A stretch of DNA of 64,000 nt from CAWGCA01 sp963820955. GTDB lineage: Bacteria; Pseudomonadota; Gammaproteobacteria; Chromatiales; Chromatiaceae. The notes under the pieces were generated by a model, which saw only the letters and a list, made by a program, of their open reading frames with translations, made no database searches and was not told the DNA's origin. The stretch lies in NCBI GenBank assembly GCA_963820955.1, contig CAWGCA010000016.1:16030-80029 (forward strand). Reading direction: 5' to 3'. Both the position numbers and the translations under genes were made by a program. Positions within the stretch are counted from its first letter, which is position 1, and each line of letters begins with the position of its first letter. Positions 7,786-17,258 of this stretch are shown piece by piece.

Positions 7786-10143
7786 TCACTCTTTAACGAC
7801 ATACGTGTAGAGTCGGGTAGAACCATCCACCTGTTCCTGGTAGACACCCTGAATTTCGTTTGCGAAGCCCGGGAAGCGTGCATAGCTTTCCTCAAACATG
7901 CGGAAGTAGTCGAGCATCGGTTTGCAGCGCTCCGTGTAACGCTCACCCGGCACCACGACACCAATGCCGGGCGGATAAACGAGGTTGAGGGTCGCGGCGA
8001 CGCGGCCTTCCAGTTCATCCAGCGGCAGGTAGTCCACTTCGTTGGCGATGAATTTCTGGATGGCATCCTGCGGCGACATAGCGATCTCCGGAAAATGCTC
8101 GGCGCTGAACTGTTTCTTCTGCAGGCCTGAGCAATCGTGATCCTTGTAGAACCGGTGCATGGCAACGCAGAGATCGCGCACGCCGGTTGTCGCATAATCT
8201 TCGTAGTGCGCCCGGGTAAAGGCAGGCAGGACTTCCGCGAGCGGGGCGTTACGGTCAAACAGGCGCTTGAAGCTGACCAGTGCGGAGATCAGCGTGCCGG
8301 CCTTGCTGGTTTCGATACCCGGGGTGATCAGGAACAGGATGGTGTTCAGGTCATTCTTCTCCGGGACAATACCGCGTTCGCGCAGGAAACTTGCCAGTAC
8401 GGACGCCGGTATTCCCCAGTCCAGGTATTCACCGGTCTTGCGATCGAAACCCGGCGTGGCCAGTTCGAGCTTGCACGGATCAATCATGGCATAGCCGTCT
8501 TCGACGTATTGATAGCCGTGCCAGCTGGCTCCCTTGCGCATATCCCAGCACTGTTTTTCTTTCAGCAGGATCTCGGTCGGTATGTCTTCCCAGGGCATAT
8601 CGACCAGGTCCTGGGTATGCTCCGACCCCTTGACGCTGACCAGGTCCGGAACGAAGGGGTCGAAGAACCACTTCTCCTGATCACTTTTAGCCTCGGCGAC
8701 AAACTGCTGCGTCAGCTTGCGCAGGCTCTTGCGCATCTCGATGGTGGTTTTAATCGCCTCGTTCCACAGATGAAAACCGTTGCGGCCTTTCATCATCTGC
8801 GCGCCGACATCCAGCGAGGCCCACAGTGGGTAAAATGGTGAGGTGCTGGCGTGCAGCATATAAAACTCGTTGAAGCGTTTATGGTTCACATGCCGGTGCT
8901 GACCTTCGATATGATGGTCCTTCACGCAGATCTGTGAGGCCTGTGAGAATCCCGACAGTTGTTTATGAGTGGATTGCGTCGAGAAGATACCAGGGTCATC
9001 AGGTCCGACTTCCAGTTTCATGGCGCAGTTATTGTGAAACAGCGGGTGGAACGGCAGGTAGGCGCCCCAGGCCTCGTCAAACAGGATGTAATCGCACAGG
9101 TGTCCGACCCGATCGAGGACATCACGCACGTTGTATATCGTACCGTCGTAGGTCACCGTCTGCATGATAAGCACACGGAACGGGCGCTTTTCTTTCCAGC
9201 GCTCCGGGTCTTCCACCAGCGGGTGGTCCTTGATCTTCTGACGGATATTGTCTTCATCCCAGGCGTGATAGTGGACCGGTCCGATCAGACCCTGGGCATT
9301 GCGGTCGGTTTCGAGATAGACAGGAATTCCGCCGCCGATCTGCAAGGCGCCCTGGAAATTGGACTTGTGATTGTTGCGGTCATAGAGCACCAGATCACCT
9401 TTCTTGACCAGCGAGCTCAGAACCACCTTGTTGGAGGTAGAGGTGCCGTTGAGCACAAAGTAGGTGCGATCGGCGCTGAGTACTTTTGCCGCTTCCACCT
9501 CGGCCTGTTTCGCCGGCCCTTCATGGATCAGCAGGTCGCCCAGCTCGACGTTGGCGTTACAAAGGTCGGTGCGAAAAACGTTTTCACCCAGGTAATCGAA
9601 AAAGGCACGGCCAATCGGGCTCTTGCGAAAGAACATGCCGCCATTGTGACCCGGGCAGTCCCAGGCCTCATTGCCGCGATCATTGTAATCGGCCAGAAAA
9701 CCGAAGAAGGGTGTCTTCAGTGAGTTGACATAGTCATCGTAATGGCGGTTGACGAAGCGCGCGATAAAGTCCGGTGTGTCTTCGTCCGCGAGCAGGAAGC
9801 CGGCAATGTCTTCGGTTAGCAGCTCGCGCACCTCGGGGATGTCATCCCGGTCGAACACCACCACGAAAGTCGGCGCTTCAAGCCCGATGTCTTTCATTTT
9901 CGCAATGATCTTGCGGGTGTCGATGGGATCGTTTTCATCACCCCATTCGACCAGCACGGTACCCACCGAAGCGTCGCGTTCGATCTCCGTCAGCGCATCG
10001 CGGGTGTTGGTGACGATATCGACGTTGAGATGGTGCTCGTCCTCCAGGTGCTCTATGACTGCCTGGCCGTGCAGGCGCATCGGCCGACGCTCCTGCGCCG
10101 TGTCTGCAATGATCAGCACTTTATAGATATCACGAAACATCAT
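7786..10143 (-). CDS. speF: Inducible ornithine decarboxylase, SpeF/SpeC type
   Basis: A 785-residue fold type I PLP decarboxylase of the Orn/Lys/Arg class. Residues 1-135 are the response-regulator-like wing domain, about 145-560 the aminotransferase-fold core, and the rest the C-terminal domain. The PLP lysine is Lys394 in STHKQLSGFSQ, the Asp contacting the pyridine nitrogen is Asp356 in LFDEAW, and NNHKS (256-261) binds phosphate. The diagnostic block GENVFRTDLCNANVELGDLL and the phrase RNNHKSN match SpeF and SpeC rather than AdiA or CadA, so the product should be putrescine with consumption of a proton. AGGAGG lies 7 bases before the ATG at 10143. The name is by similarity; constitutive SpeC is the alternative, but the antiporter context favours the inducible form. 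Confidence 0.92.
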   Translation of the reverse strand: MMFRDIYKVLIIADTAQERRPMRLHGQAVIEHLEDEHHLNVDIVTNTRDALTEIERDASVGTVLVEWGDENDPIDTRKIIAKMKDIGLEAPTFVVVFDRDDIPEVRELLTEDIAGFLLADEDTPDFIARFVNRHYDDYVNSLKTPFFGFLADYNDRGNEAWDCPGHNGGMFFRKSPIGRAFFDYLGENVFRTDLCNANVELGDLLIHEGPAKQAEVEAAKVLSADRTYFVLNGTSTSNKVVLSSLVKKGDLVLYDRNNHKSNFQGALQIGGGIPVYLETDRNAQGLIGPVHYHAWDEDNIRQKIKDHPLVEDPERWKEKRPFRVLIMQTVTYDGTIYNVRDVLDRVGHLCDYILFDEAWGAYLPFHPLFHNNCAMKLEVGPDDPGIFSTQSTHKQLSGFSQASQICVKDHHIEGQHRHVNHKRFNEFYMLHASTSPFYPLWASLDVGAQMMKGRNGFHLWNEAIKTTIEMRKSLRKLTQQFVAEAKSDQEKWFFDPFVPDLVSVKGSEHTQDLVDMPWEDIPTEILLKEKQCWDMRKGASWHGYQYVEDGYAMIDPCKLELATPGFDRKTGEYLDWGIPASVLASFLRERGIVPEKNDLNTILFLITPGIETSKAGTLISALVSFKRLFDRNAPLAEVLPAFTRAHYEDYATTGVRDLCVAMHRFYKDHDCSGLQKKQFSAEHFPEIAMSPQDAIQKFIANEVDYLPLDELEGRVAATLNLVYPPGIGVVVPGERYTERCKPMLDYFRMFEESYARFPGFANEIQGVYQEQVDGSTRLYTYVVKE

Positions 10144-10203
10144 TGGAGTACCTCCTGTAACTGATTGCCTCTAACCAAGAGAAATCTGCCAATTCCCACT
10201 GGT

Positions 10204-11583
10204 CTAATCGATGCCACTTTTCTGTGCGTCACCCGCGGTTGTCGGCTCAGGCGTGGAAACCAGGTACAGCCATACCGGAACCGCCAGCATTATCAACAGC
10301 AGCGAATACAGGCCGGCATCCGGCCCGGCGCCATAAATGGTGGCCAGGGAAAACACGAAGGCCACCGTGCCGAACGGTATGTAAGGGCCGATCGGAAGCG
10401 TTTTGGATGCCGGGTTGCGGGTGACGTAAAGCACTCCCTCTACGGCTGCACAGAACACGTACGGGATCATGGCCGCGTCCGTGGACAGGTTGACAATCAG
10501 GTCGTAGAACACCGCAAGGGCCTTGGTCCCGGAGATATCGACCAGGTAAAGCAGGGATGACAAGGTGACAGATATCAGGATCCCGTAGACCGGGGCACCT
10601 TTAGCCGACACGCGCGCGAAGATCGCGGGCATTGCGCCATCGCGGGCCGCCGCCATCGGCACCTGGGACATCATCAGCGTCCAGCCGTTGAGCGCGCCGA
10701 GCGAGGAAATGACTGCTGCCAGCGCGATGGTAATGGCCGCCCACTCACCCCACATGACTTGGGCGGCATCGGAAAACGGTGCCGACGACAACATGAGTGT
10801 CTCGCGCGGAATAACGCCCATCACCACCACGGTGCCAAGGATATAGACAGAGGCCGCAATCAGCGTACCGAGCACGGTAGCGCGGGGAATGGTGCGCGTC
10901 GGATTGATGACGTTGCCGGCCGGCACCGTCGCCGACTCGATACCGAGGAAGGCGAACATGGTCAGCGGCGCCGTGGCAGCGAGGGCGCCGAGGAATGGTT
11001 TGCCACTCGGGTTGATGGTTTCAAAGGTGCCCCAGTCGACCCAGAACAGGCCGAATACACTGATGGCAATAAACGGCACCAGCTTGGTATAGACGGTAAC
11101 CGCCATGAACATCCCGGCGTCCTTGACCCCGCGCATGTTGATGGCCGCCACCAGCCAGATGGAGCCCAGTGCCGTGCCAAGTTTGAGCAACGGGTAGTCG
11201 GTGAATACCGGAAACAACACGCCCAGGTAGCCCACCAGCGCTGCGGCCATGGCCGGTAGAGAGGCCCAGATGGATATCCAGTAACCCCAGGCGATCAGGA
11301 ACCCGGCAAAACGACCATACCCGAGTCGGGTGTACGCGTAAGGTCCGCCGGTCACGGGTGCGATACGCGCCAGACGAGCGAAAACCATGCCGAGGCACAC
11401 AGCACCGAATGCCATCACCCCCCAGCCGATGATGGCGACTGTTCCATAGGGTGCCAGTGCCGCGGGCGCAATGAAGAAACCCGAGCCGATCATGTTGCCG
11501 ACCACCAGCGCCGTGCACATCGCCAGGCCCAGGCCACGTTCTTCGCTCACCGGTTGCTGACTTTTTGCTATAGCGTCGCTCAT
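10204..11583 (-). CDS. APC family amino acid/amine antiporter, AdiC-like
   Basis: A 459-residue permease with about 12 membrane segments. The unwound TM1 substrate motif is visible as GNMIGSGFFIAPA (family GSGVFLLP), and TM6 contains FAFLGIESATVPAGNV, corresponding to the FxGxESAS block of AdiC and its relatives. In AdiC these segments bind arginine and agmatine; the equivalent position here cannot be read precisely by eye, so arginine/agmatine, lysine/cadaverine and ornithine/putrescine exchange are all possible. Because a clear PotE is present in the same operon, this one most likely serves AdiA or the lysine decarboxylase. It sits 60 bp upstream of the ornithine decarboxylase and 69 bp downstream of the binding-protein pair. 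Confidence 0.88.
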   Translation of the reverse strand: MSDAIAKSQQPVSEERGLGLAMCTALVVGNMIGSGFFIAPAALAPYGTVAIIGWGVMAFGAVCLGMVFARLARIAPVTGGPYAYTRLGYGRFAGFLIAWGYWISIWASLPAMAAALVGYLGVLFPVFTDYPLLKLGTALGSIWLVAAINMRGVKDAGMFMAVTVYTKLVPFIAISVFGLFWVDWGTFETINPSGKPFLGALAATAPLTMFAFLGIESATVPAGNVINPTRTIPRATVLGTLIAASVYILGTVVVMGVIPRETLMLSSAPFSDAAQVMWGEWAAITIALAAVISSLGALNGWTLMMSQVPMAAARDGAMPAIFARVSAKGAPVYGILISVTLSSLLYLVDISGTKALAVFYDLIVNLSTDAAMIPYVFCAAVEGVLYVTRNPASKTLPIGPYIPFGTVAFVFSLATIYGAGPDAGLYSLLLIMLAVPVWLYLVSTPEPTTAGDAQKSGID

Positions 11584-11652
11584 ACCTTACAGGCCTGTCC
11601 TTTCTGCTGTGTTTTCAGTCCCGGAACCGCGGCGGTGTTCGACGCCCAACGG

Positions 11653-12582
11653 TCACGGGCGGGCATAGACCTCGAATAACAAGTCCGTCATTTCGTCGGG
11701 CTTGCCGAAGTAACGGGTATAAATGTCGCTGATTGCACCGGAGTGGTACAGGTCGCTCAGGGTGGTGTCCACCAGCAGGCGGAAATCCTCGTCGCCACGG
11801 GCGGTCACCAGGGCGATCGGTTCGTGACTGAAGTAACGGTCAAGTACCATCAGGTCTTCGTGGCCCTGACTCCGGGCAGCGTAGTTTTCAAGAATAATAC
11901 GATCGGCAAAGTAGGCGTCCGCTTTTTTGCGGGCCACCAGGTCGACGCCTTTTTCATGCGTGTCTACCGTTATGATTCTGGAAATAATCCCCAGGGTGTA
12001 AACCTTTTTGCGAACCCACTGTTCGCTGGTGGTGCCGGCATGCACGGCGTAAATATGATTGACCAGGCCGCGATTCATGGTCGTGCCCATTCTCGGACTG
12101 GCGCGCCTGGCATCGCCCTCAAGGACATTAACCAGCGAAGGATGGACGTCTCTGCGCAGCAGCACCCCGATACCGCCGGAGTAGACAGGCAGGGAAAAAG
12201 ATACCCGTTCGCGCCGTTTCAGCGTCGCTGTTACGGCACCACAGAGTATGTCGACTTCCCCGCCTGCCACCATGCCGAAACCCGGTTCCATAGGTGTCGC
12301 AATGTACTTGACGTCCAGACTGGTCAGGCCAAGCGCGGCCTTTACGCTGTCGGCGACTTTTCGACAAAGCCCTATCGAATAGCCTTCGGCACGCCCATCT
12401 GCGGCTTTGATGGAAAACGGGGCCTGATCGGGTATAAACCCGACAGTGAAGGTGCTTGTGCGCTGGATGCGTTCCAGTGTCTGTGCCGAAGACAGCACCG
12501 GCACCAGCAGCAGGCCCATGAGCAGGGCCGACAAAGCGGCGTGCGTCAATTTCGCGGATAATTGCCCGCTAGCTCCTGTCAT
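11653..12582 (-). CDS. Periplasmic amino-acid-binding protein (SBP family 3), second of tandem pair
   Basis: A 309-residue exported family 3 solute-binding protein (SBP_bac_3). A signal peptide ends near residue 33 (SSAQT). Family marks are TFTVGFIPDQAPFSIK, GYSIGLCRKVADSVK and VDILCGAVTATLKRRERVSF. It shares clear residue-level similarity over its full length with the gene immediately upstream, showing a tandem duplication. The ATG overlaps the stop codon of that gene in an ATGA arrangement, so the two are translationally coupled. Such proteins normally feed an ABC importer, but no permease or ATPase gene is nearby. It may deliver basic amino acids to the antiporters, act as a sensor, or work with an importer elsewhere. 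Confidence 0.87.
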   Translation of the reverse strand: MTGASGQLSAKLTHAALSALLMGLLLVPVLSSAQTLERIQRTSTFTVGFIPDQAPFSIKAADGRAEGYSIGLCRKVADSVKAALGLTSLDVKYIATPMEPGFGMVAGGEVDILCGAVTATLKRRERVSFSLPVYSGGIGVLLRRDVHPSLVNVLEGDARRASPRMGTTMNRGLVNHIYAVHAGTTSEQWVRKKVYTLGIISRIITVDTHEKGVDLVARKKADAYFADRIILENYAARSQGHEDLMVLDRYFSHEPIALVTARGDEDFRLLVDTTLSDLYHSGAISDIYTRYFGKPDEMTDLLFEVYARP

Positions 12583-13487
12583 TGGCGGGCATAGGCCTTG
12601 AACAGCGTCTGGGTAATCTCGCTGGGCTTGCCGAAGTAACCGCCGTATAGCTCAGCAAACGCATCAGAGCGATACAGGTTGCTCAGGGTCGTATCCACCA
12701 CCAGGCGAAAGTCGTCGTCATTCCGTGCGCTGGCCAGCGCGATGGGCTCATAGGTGAAATAGCGATCCGCCACCATCAGCTCATCAGCGTCTTTTGACTG
12801 CTGCTTATAGGCGAGGAGAATCGGACGATCGGCAAAGTAAGCAGAGGCTTCCTTGTCGGCAACCATAGCGACACCTTTGGCGTGCTCGTCGACCGTCACC
12901 ACCGTCGCGGTAACACGCAATCCCGCGATCTGCTTGCTAACCCACTCTTCAGTAGTGGTGCCGGCATGGACCGCGTAGGTATGATCGGCCAGACCGCCTC
13001 TCACCGTGGCGCGCCATTTCGGTCCGGTAGTTGCTTCTTTGCCATGGATCACGCGGATCAGGTCCGGCGGTGCGTCAGTACGCAGCAGGGCGCCCATGCC
13101 ACCATTGAAGATCGGGATGGAAAAGGCTACCTGCTTGCGTCGTTCCAGCGTGTCGGTGACAGCGCCGCAGAGCAGGTCCAGCTGGCCATTGGCAACCATT
13201 CCCAGGCCGGCTTTAACGCTGGTGGAGGTGTACTTCACCTCCATATTGGACAGCCCAAGCTTGGCCTTGGTCGCTTCCGCGATTTTCTGGCAGAGCTCGA
13301 TGCTGTAGCCTTTCGCGCCACCAGCCGCGGCGGATGAGAAGGGTTGCTGATCAGGCACAAAGCCAATCGTGAAAGTGCCCGAACTCTTGATGCGCTCCAG
13401 CGTTTCCGCGGAAACACCCAGGGGCACTACCAGGAGGGCCATGACAATGGCTGCCATGCTACGGTGAATCAGTTGTGTATATCGCAT
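12579..13487 (-). CDS. Periplasmic amino-acid-binding protein (SBP family 3), first of tandem pair
   Basis: A 302-residue paralogue of the next gene. A signal peptide of about 27 residues ends at GVSAET. The SBP_bac_3 fold is shown by TFTIGFVPDQQPFSSAA, KGYSIELCQKIAEATK and LDLLCGAVTDTLERRKQVAF. Both lobes are present and the length is normal for arginine/lysine/ornithine-type binding proteins, slightly long for HisJ. AAGGA lies about 9 bases before the ATG at 13487. It is 40 bp downstream of potE, inside the operon. The absence of ABC membrane components is the striking point; presence of two diverged copies suggests two ligands, for example different basic amino acids. Confidence 0.87.
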   Translation of the reverse strand: MRYTQLIHRSMAAIVMALLVVPLGVSAETLERIKSSGTFTIGFVPDQQPFSSAAAGGAKGYSIELCQKIAEATKAKLGLSNMEVKYTSTSVKAGLGMVANGQLDLLCGAVTDTLERRKQVAFSIPIFNGGMGALLRTDAPPDLIRVIHGKEATTGPKWRATVRGGLADHTYAVHAGTTTEEWVSKQIAGLRVTATVVTVDEHAKGVAMVADKEASAYFADRPILLAYKQQSKDADELMVADRYFTYEPIALASARNDDDFRLVVDTTLSNLYRSDAFAELYGGYFGKPSEITQTLFKAYARQ

Positions 13488-13527
13488 ACTTTTGATTCCT
13501 TAATCTGTCATTTTTAAATAGGTTAAT

Positions 13528-14871
13528 TCAAGCGGCGGCCGCTTCTTCTCCCGCGCCGGGTGCTTCCTGGCCGACGAACCGCTTGGCGATAAAGCCATAC
13601 AGCAGGTAGCCGATCATCATCACGATCGTACCGCCCATCACCGCTTCCATACCAGAGGCGTACAGGGCGTAAATGCTGTAAAAAATAGCGACAAACACGG
13701 CGATCAGGTTGGTTTTGAATTTGTGTTCTTCAGTCTTGGCCTTGTACATCACCACCATGAGCGCCGATATCGAGAGGATATAGGGCACAATATTGGTGAC
13801 CGCCGCCAGGTTGACCAGTTTATTGAACTGGGCGGTGGCATCCGGTGACATGGTGGACACGGCCATCAGGGTCTGGATAACGCCTGCCACGAGCATACCG
13901 ATAATCGGCGCATTCTTGGCGCTGACCTTGGAAAAGAATTTCGGGAACATGCGACCGTCAGCCGTGAACTTGGAGGTCTGGCTGAGGGTGAATTGCCACC
14001 CCAGCAGCGAACCTACGCAGGCGATAACGGCCAGTGCCATGATGATCTTGCCGACGGTCGGATTGAACATCTGTGCATACACAGCGGCAAACGGTGCACT
14101 GGATTTGGCCAGCTCCGGATTAGGCACGATACCCTGGATCACGGTGGTGGACAGGATATAAACGACAGCCGCTCCCATGGTACCGAGCATGCAGGCCAGA
14201 GGAACATTTTTCTTCGGGTTCTCCACCGCATCAGAGTTTTGCGCGGCCGATTCCATACCCAGGAAAGCCCACAGGGTTAAAGGAATACTTGCGGCAATCG
14301 CGTCACCGATCGGCTTGTTGTTTGGATTCCAGGCGGCGACTAATACCTCGGGCTTGAAGTAGAACCAGCCAATAATGCACAGCATACCCACCGGGATGAT
14401 GACACCCCACACAGTAATTGAACCGATCTGGCCGGTGACTTTAGGCCCGCCGAAGTTGGCAAGCGTAGTCAGCCAGATCAGTCCAACGACCCCGACAAAC
14501 AATGGCACCGCGCCGGTACCCAGCCAGGGGAAAAACGGCGTCAGGTAGCCCACTGCCGAGATCGCAATGGCTACGTTGCCAATTGCCAGTGAAAGGTAAT
14601 AGAGGAATGATGCCATGAAAAAGCTCGACTTGCCGTGCGCTTCTTCCGAGTAGGCCGACATACCGCCCGAACGTGGACAAAGCACGCCGAGTTGGGCAAA
14701 GCTGTAGGCAATTGCCATCGAGCCTACGGCGGTGACAATCCACGATAGCAGTGAGACTGCCCCGAGTTGGGCCATACTGGCAGGCAACATGATGATGCCT
14801 GAGCCCATCATGTTTACCGTCACCAGGGTGGTGAGCCCCATAAGGCTCATTTTTTTGCTGGAATCAGCCAT
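13528..14871 (-). CDS. potE: Putrescine/ornithine antiporter PotE
   Basis: A 447-residue APC permease that follows Escherichia coli PotE nearly block by block: VNMMGSGIIMLPASMAQLG in TM1, SWIVTAVGSMAIAYSFA, GNVAIAISAVGY, GQIGSITVWGVIIPVGMLC, LWAFLGMESA in TM6 and CVGSLLGWQFTLSQ. PotE exchanges external ornithine for internal putrescine in acid and can import putrescine by proton symport at neutral pH. AAGGAG precedes the ATG at 14871 by 6 bases. In most enterobacteria potE directly follows speF. Here it lies between adiA and the binding proteins, and the ornithine decarboxylase is four genes further on, so the operon has been rearranged relative to that layout. Confidence 0.93.
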   Translation of the reverse strand: MADSSKKMSLMGLTTLVTVNMMGSGIIMLPASMAQLGAVSLLSWIVTAVGSMAIAYSFAQLGVLCPRSGGMSAYSEEAHGKSSFFMASFLYYLSLAIGNVAIAISAVGYLTPFFPWLGTGAVPLFVGVVGLIWLTTLANFGGPKVTGQIGSITVWGVIIPVGMLCIIGWFYFKPEVLVAAWNPNNKPIGDAIAASIPLTLWAFLGMESAAQNSDAVENPKKNVPLACMLGTMGAAVVYILSTTVIQGIVPNPELAKSSAPFAAVYAQMFNPTVGKIIMALAVIACVGSLLGWQFTLSQTSKFTADGRMFPKFFSKVSAKNAPIIGMLVAGVIQTLMAVSTMSPDATAQFNKLVNLAAVTNIVPYILSISALMVVMYKAKTEEHKFKTNLIAVFVAIFYSIYALYASGMEAVMGGTIVMMIGYLLYGFIAKRFVGQEAPGAGEEAAAA

Positions 14872-14925
14872 GCAAGACTCCTTGCTTCGTCTCTAGGTTA
14901 ATGAAATATCTTTAAAGAAAAATCG

Positions 14926-17235
14926 TTACGCTTTAATACACAGCACGTTGTACACGCCATCGACCACTTCGGCGCCCTCCACTTCATGTTCAAACCCGGG
15001 GAAGTTGGCATCCCACTGGCCCAGGGCTTTGAGGTAGTTGATCTGCGGACTGTCCTTGCCACCGAGGTTCTCGCCGGACATCGCCATGGGGATGCCGGGT
15101 GGATAAGGCATAACCGCATTGGCAGCGATACGGCCGGGCAGTTTTTCCGCCGGGACCAGTTCCACGTCGCCGGTGACCATGTATTCGAAGGCGTGCCGCG
15201 GTGTCATTTCCGGTACCGGGATGGTGGAGTAAGCTTCGTTCAGGACAGATCCGAGATCGTACTTCCTGAGAAAGTCAAACATCTCGTCACCCAGGTCTTT
15301 CAACCCCATAAAACCGTAGCGGTCCGGATGATCCCTGACCAGCTCGGGCAGGACTTCCCTTAGCGGCGCGTTACTGTCATAGAAGCGTTTGAACGACAAC
15401 AGCGTATTGATCAACGTGGCCCATTTGCCCTTGGTAATGCCGACACTGAAGAGAAACATCACCTGGAAGTCGGTGGTGCGGGTCGGCACAATGCCGAAGC
15501 GGCCCACGTAGGCGGTAAACAGTTCCGCGGGCACACCCTCTTCCAGCAGCTTGCCATCATCACCCATGCCAGGCGTCAGCAGGCTGACCTTGATGGGGTC
15601 GAGCATGCACCAGTTGTCTGTCAGGTCGGTAAAACCGTGCCAGGTATCTTTTGGATGCAGTCGCCAGCAGTCCTGCTCATTGACCAGCAGATCCGCCGGG
15701 GCTTCGGCGAAATCGTGTTGCTTGCCGGTTTGCGGGTCCTTCACTACCTCGGCGTTCCAGGGTTTGAAGAACCAGTCGCCGTCGGCCTGGTGACGCTTGT
15801 ACATGCGCGCCACGGCCTGGCGGAAATCGACCGCTTCCCGGATGACGTCAGTGGTCAGCAGGGTACCGCCGGCACCGTCCATCATGGCGCTGGCAATGTC
15901 ATTCGAGGCGATGATGGCATACAGTGGCGAGGTCGTGGCATGCATCATGTAGGACTGGTTGAAGCGGTCGTGTGGAATGGCATCGCGACCGTCACGGACA
16001 TGAATGTAAGAGCCCTGCGACAACGCCGTCAGCAGTTTATGCGTGGAATGTGTGGCGAACACGGTGGGCGCATCTTCGACGTGTTCACCGGGATCGCCAC
16101 GCATGGCGTAGTGGTCGGCATAAACCGGATTGAAGCGGGCATAGCCGTACCAGGCTTCGTCAAAGTGCACGCGCGGACTGCTTTGCGCCAGCAGGTCCTG
16201 TGCTTCGGCGGCGTTGTAGCAGAGGCCGTCGTAAGTGCAGTTGGTGAGTACCGCGTACCTCGGGTCTTTGTTGGCGGCATCTTTGGTCAGCGGACTGTCG
16301 GCGATCTTTTTCTGAATCGTTGCTTTGGTCATTTCCTCAGGGTGGATCGGTCCGATGATGCCGTAGCGGTTGCGCGTGGGCACCATGTAGACGGGCAAAG
16401 CACCGGTCAGCATCAGCCCCTGCTCGATGGACTTGTGACAGTTTCGGTCGCACACCGCAATATCGCCTTCCTTCAGGCAGGCCTGCCAGATAGTGCGGTT
16501 CGACTCGGAAGTACCGCCGACCACATTGTAGGAACGGTGGGCGCCGAACACCCGGGCGGCATAGGCTTCGCTGTCGGCGATCGGCCCGGAATGGTCCAGC
16601 AGCGACCCGAGCTGGCCGCGTTCGATGCCCATGTCGGTGCGGAACAGGTTCTCGCCGTAAAAGTCGAAGAAGGCACGGCCGACCGGCAGCTTGGTAAAGC
16701 CGATGCCGCCCTGGTGTCCCGGCGCCGACCAGGAATGCTCGCGCAGGCGGGAATACTTGGCGAGCGCCGCAGCGAATGGTGGCAGCATTTGCTCGCGGTA
16801 ACGATCCACTGCGGCTACCACGCGACCGGCGATGAAGTTGGCGGTGTCCTGCAGCATCCAGACGAATTCCTCCACCTGTTCCATCACGTGCTCGGTGATT
16901 TCCCGGGCGCGTTCGCTGGTCTGGGCCATCAGGAACACCGGGATGTTTTCGTGGCGGTTGGTCAGTTCTTCGAGCAGTAACGCCGCCGGTGGTTCGCCGG
17001 AATCGGTAGTGCCCTGCAGCTCCCAGCTGAGCAGTACAGCATGAATTGAGGTGTCAGACACGATGTTGGCCAGACCATCCTCGTAACTGATCGCCTTGAT
17101 AACGACTACATCGCGAAGCTCCAGCTCATCGACCAGCGACTGGGCGCTGCGGCCCAACGCGGTTTCCAGCTGCGCCAGGCCTTCTTCGATGATAAGCACC
17201 TTGCTCTCGATGGGGCGTTGATTGGTCAGGATCAT
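14926..17235 (-). CDS. adiA: Biodegradative arginine decarboxylase AdiA
   Basis: A 769-residue decarboxylase closely matching the 756-residue E. coli AdiA. Wing domain 1-140, PLP core and C-terminal domain are all present. Lys400 in ATHSTHKLLTALSQ forms the Schiff base, HFDEAWYGYARFNP supplies the Asp, and CDRNCHKS the phosphate site. AdiA-specific blocks are SWSAPGHQGGIGFTKLPVGR, RTDMGIERGQLGSLLDH and the ending GFEHEVEGAEVVDGVYNVLC. The reaction makes agmatine and CO2 from arginine and uses up a cytoplasmic proton. GGAG sits 6 bases before the ATG at 17235. It lies 23 bp downstream of the outer-membrane protein gene and 54 bp upstream of potE. Its usual antiporter AdiC is probably the APC permease at 10204-11583. 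Confidence 0.95.
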   Translation of the reverse strand: MILTNQRPIESKVLIIEEGLAQLETALGRSAQSLVDELELRDVVVIKAISYEDGLANIVSDTSIHAVLLSWELQGTTDSGEPPAALLLEELTNRHENIPVFLMAQTSERAREITEHVMEQVEEFVWMLQDTANFIAGRVVAAVDRYREQMLPPFAAALAKYSRLREHSWSAPGHQGGIGFTKLPVGRAFFDFYGENLFRTDMGIERGQLGSLLDHSGPIADSEAYAARVFGAHRSYNVVGGTSESNRTIWQACLKEGDIAVCDRNCHKSIEQGLMLTGALPVYMVPTRNRYGIIGPIHPEEMTKATIQKKIADSPLTKDAANKDPRYAVLTNCTYDGLCYNAAEAQDLLAQSSPRVHFDEAWYGYARFNPVYADHYAMRGDPGEHVEDAPTVFATHSTHKLLTALSQGSYIHVRDGRDAIPHDRFNQSYMMHATTSPLYAIIASNDIASAMMDGAGGTLLTTDVIREAVDFRQAVARMYKRHQADGDWFFKPWNAEVVKDPQTGKQHDFAEAPADLLVNEQDCWRLHPKDTWHGFTDLTDNWCMLDPIKVSLLTPGMGDDGKLLEEGVPAELFTAYVGRFGIVPTRTTDFQVMFLFSVGITKGKWATLINTLLSFKRFYDSNAPLREVLPELVRDHPDRYGFMGLKDLGDEMFDFLRKYDLGSVLNEAYSTIPVPEMTPRHAFEYMVTGDVELVPAEKLPGRIAANAVMPYPPGIPMAMSGENLGGKDSPQINYLKALGQWDANFPGFEHEVEGAEVVDGVYNVLCIKA

Positions 17236-17258
17236 TAGTTGCTCCAGGTTTTCAGCGA

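Noticed and set aside
15637..16980. A 447-residue open frame on the plus strand
   Set aside because: It lies antisense to adiA, whose family match is unmistakable; GC-rich third positions create the open frame. The same holds for long frames opposite ldcA (19022-20044), speF (8137-8841) and the CPA2 antiporter (4444-5103).
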